DNA from: Spongiivirga citrea
GTDB taxonomy: Bacteria > Bacteroidota > Bacteroidia > Flavobacteriales > Flavobacteriaceae
Direction: 5' to 3'
Assembly (NCBI RefSeq): GCF_010671565.1
Contig: NZ_JAABOQ010000004.1
Span: 496,001 to 560,000, forward strand
Length of the DNA stretch: 64,000 bases
A model generated the notes under the pieces. It did not search any database, was not told the origin of the DNA, and worked only from the letters and a program-made list of their open reading frames with translations. Positions 63,753 to 64,000 of this stretch are shown here, in pieces. Positions within the stretch are counted from its first letter, which is position 1; every line of letters begins with the position of its first letter. The position numbers and the translations under genes were made by a program.

Positions 63753-64000
63753 TCACTCTTCCTCTTCAACGATTTGCTCAATAGCGACCATTAAATCCAA
63801 ATCTTTCTGTGTCACTCCACCGGCATCGTGAGTAGTAAGGGTAATAGAGAGTTTATTGTAAGAATTCGACCAATCGGGGTGATGGTTATGCGCTTCACAC
63901 TCAAATGCGATTCGAGTCATTGCGCCAAAAGCATCTTTAAAATTTTCAAACTCGAATAAGGTGGTTAAACAATCGTCTCTATATTCCCAGTCTGGGTATC
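63753..64000 (-). CDS. 4a-hydroxytetrahydrobiopterin dehydratase (pterin carbinolamine dehydratase), 5' end outside window
   Basis: About 82 residues up to the TGA (63755-63753); the N-terminus lies to the right of the window. The PCD/DCoH signature is clear: FGAMTRIAFECEAHNHHPDWSN with the H-N-H-H-P-D-W core, then KLSITLTTHDAGGVTQKDLD. The family dehydrates 4a-hydroxytetrahydrobiopterin after aromatic amino acid hydroxylation and has other pterin roles. Only the C-terminal part is visible. Confidence 0.9.
   Translation of the reverse strand, partial: YPDWEYRDDCLTTLFEFENFKDAFGAMTRIAFECEAHNHHPDWSNSYNKLSITLTTHDAGGVTQKDLDLMVAIEQIVEEEE

Noticed and set aside
1-64000. CRISPR array, insertion sequence, prophage or integron
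   Set aside because: No regularly spaced direct repeats, transposase, integrase or terminal repeats were seen. The Cass2-like GyrI domain at 55.4-56.6 kb is linked to no integron feature.

Overview
The window looks like chromosomal DNA of a marine Flavobacteriaceae member (Bacteroidota, in the style of Zobellia, Maribacter or Arenibacter). The support is a SusC/SusD pair, many Cys-lipobox lipoproteins, lineage-typical genes (DUF4295, BT_3928 family, DUF3667, DUF1599, YfiT/BstA), TAnnTTTG-type -7 promoter boxes and low GC. The genus is an inference. No insertion sequence, phage, integron or CRISPR array was seen.

Region 1 (1-30.4 kb) is an accessory glycan locus. On the + strand at the left edge lie a 5'-truncated formylglycine-generating enzyme that keeps its copper-binding cysteine pair, then a DUF1800/DUF1501 pair. 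Facing them, a near-continuous leftward series of genes runs from 29.3 to 3.4 kb: a sulfatase, then (after an AT-rich 375-bp gap) a surface glycan-binding lipoprotein, SusC, SusD, two GH30-type hydrolases, a sugar-porter MFS transporter, an SGNH hydrolase, a GH2 enzyme, a cytoplasmic DUF5107-TPR protein, two more sulfatases and a second GH2 enzyme. All three sulfatases have the Cys-type C-x-P-S-R site. Together they read as a polysaccharide-utilisation locus (PUL) for a sulfated, probably acylated beta-glycan: binding and import by SusCD, desulfation by sulfatases matured by an FGE, cleavage by GH30 and GH2 enzymes, and uptake of the sugar by the MFS porter. A divergent AraC-type gene at 29.5 kb is the likely regulator.

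Region 2 (30.5-36.0 kb) holds an orphan lipoprotein gene, tRNA-Arg(ACG) with a strong hairpin terminator, and a sulfur module: a Crp/Fnr regulator, two YeeE/YedE-type transporters, a TauE/SafE permease and a persulfide-dioxygenase-like MBL-rhodanese protein. Two GTGA-N6-TCAC operators, each 32-33 bp upstream of a TAnnTTTG box, precede the transporter genes and the MBL gene. This looks like a class-II Crp-type regulon contained in one locus.

Region 3 (36.0-64 kb) is mostly conserved chromosome: clpS, prmA, tpiA, an oligopeptide-type permease, a BT_3928-family protein, DUF1599, folP, cdaA with two zinc-ribbon DUF3667 proteins, an ABC exporter, truA, a phosphoesterase, bstA-like, a 1-Cys peroxiredoxin, ftsY, DUF4295-rpmG-rpmB, cinA, an Hpt protein, an FAH-family protein, a DnaQ-like exonuclease, an exported thioredoxin-like/GyrI-like fusion with a degenerate paralogue, an esterase, an E2 acyltransferase, recR, a sodium:solute symporter, a CoA-binding protein, fabH and a partial pterin dehydratase. 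Short hairpin-forming repeats of at least two families sit in several of its intergenic gaps.
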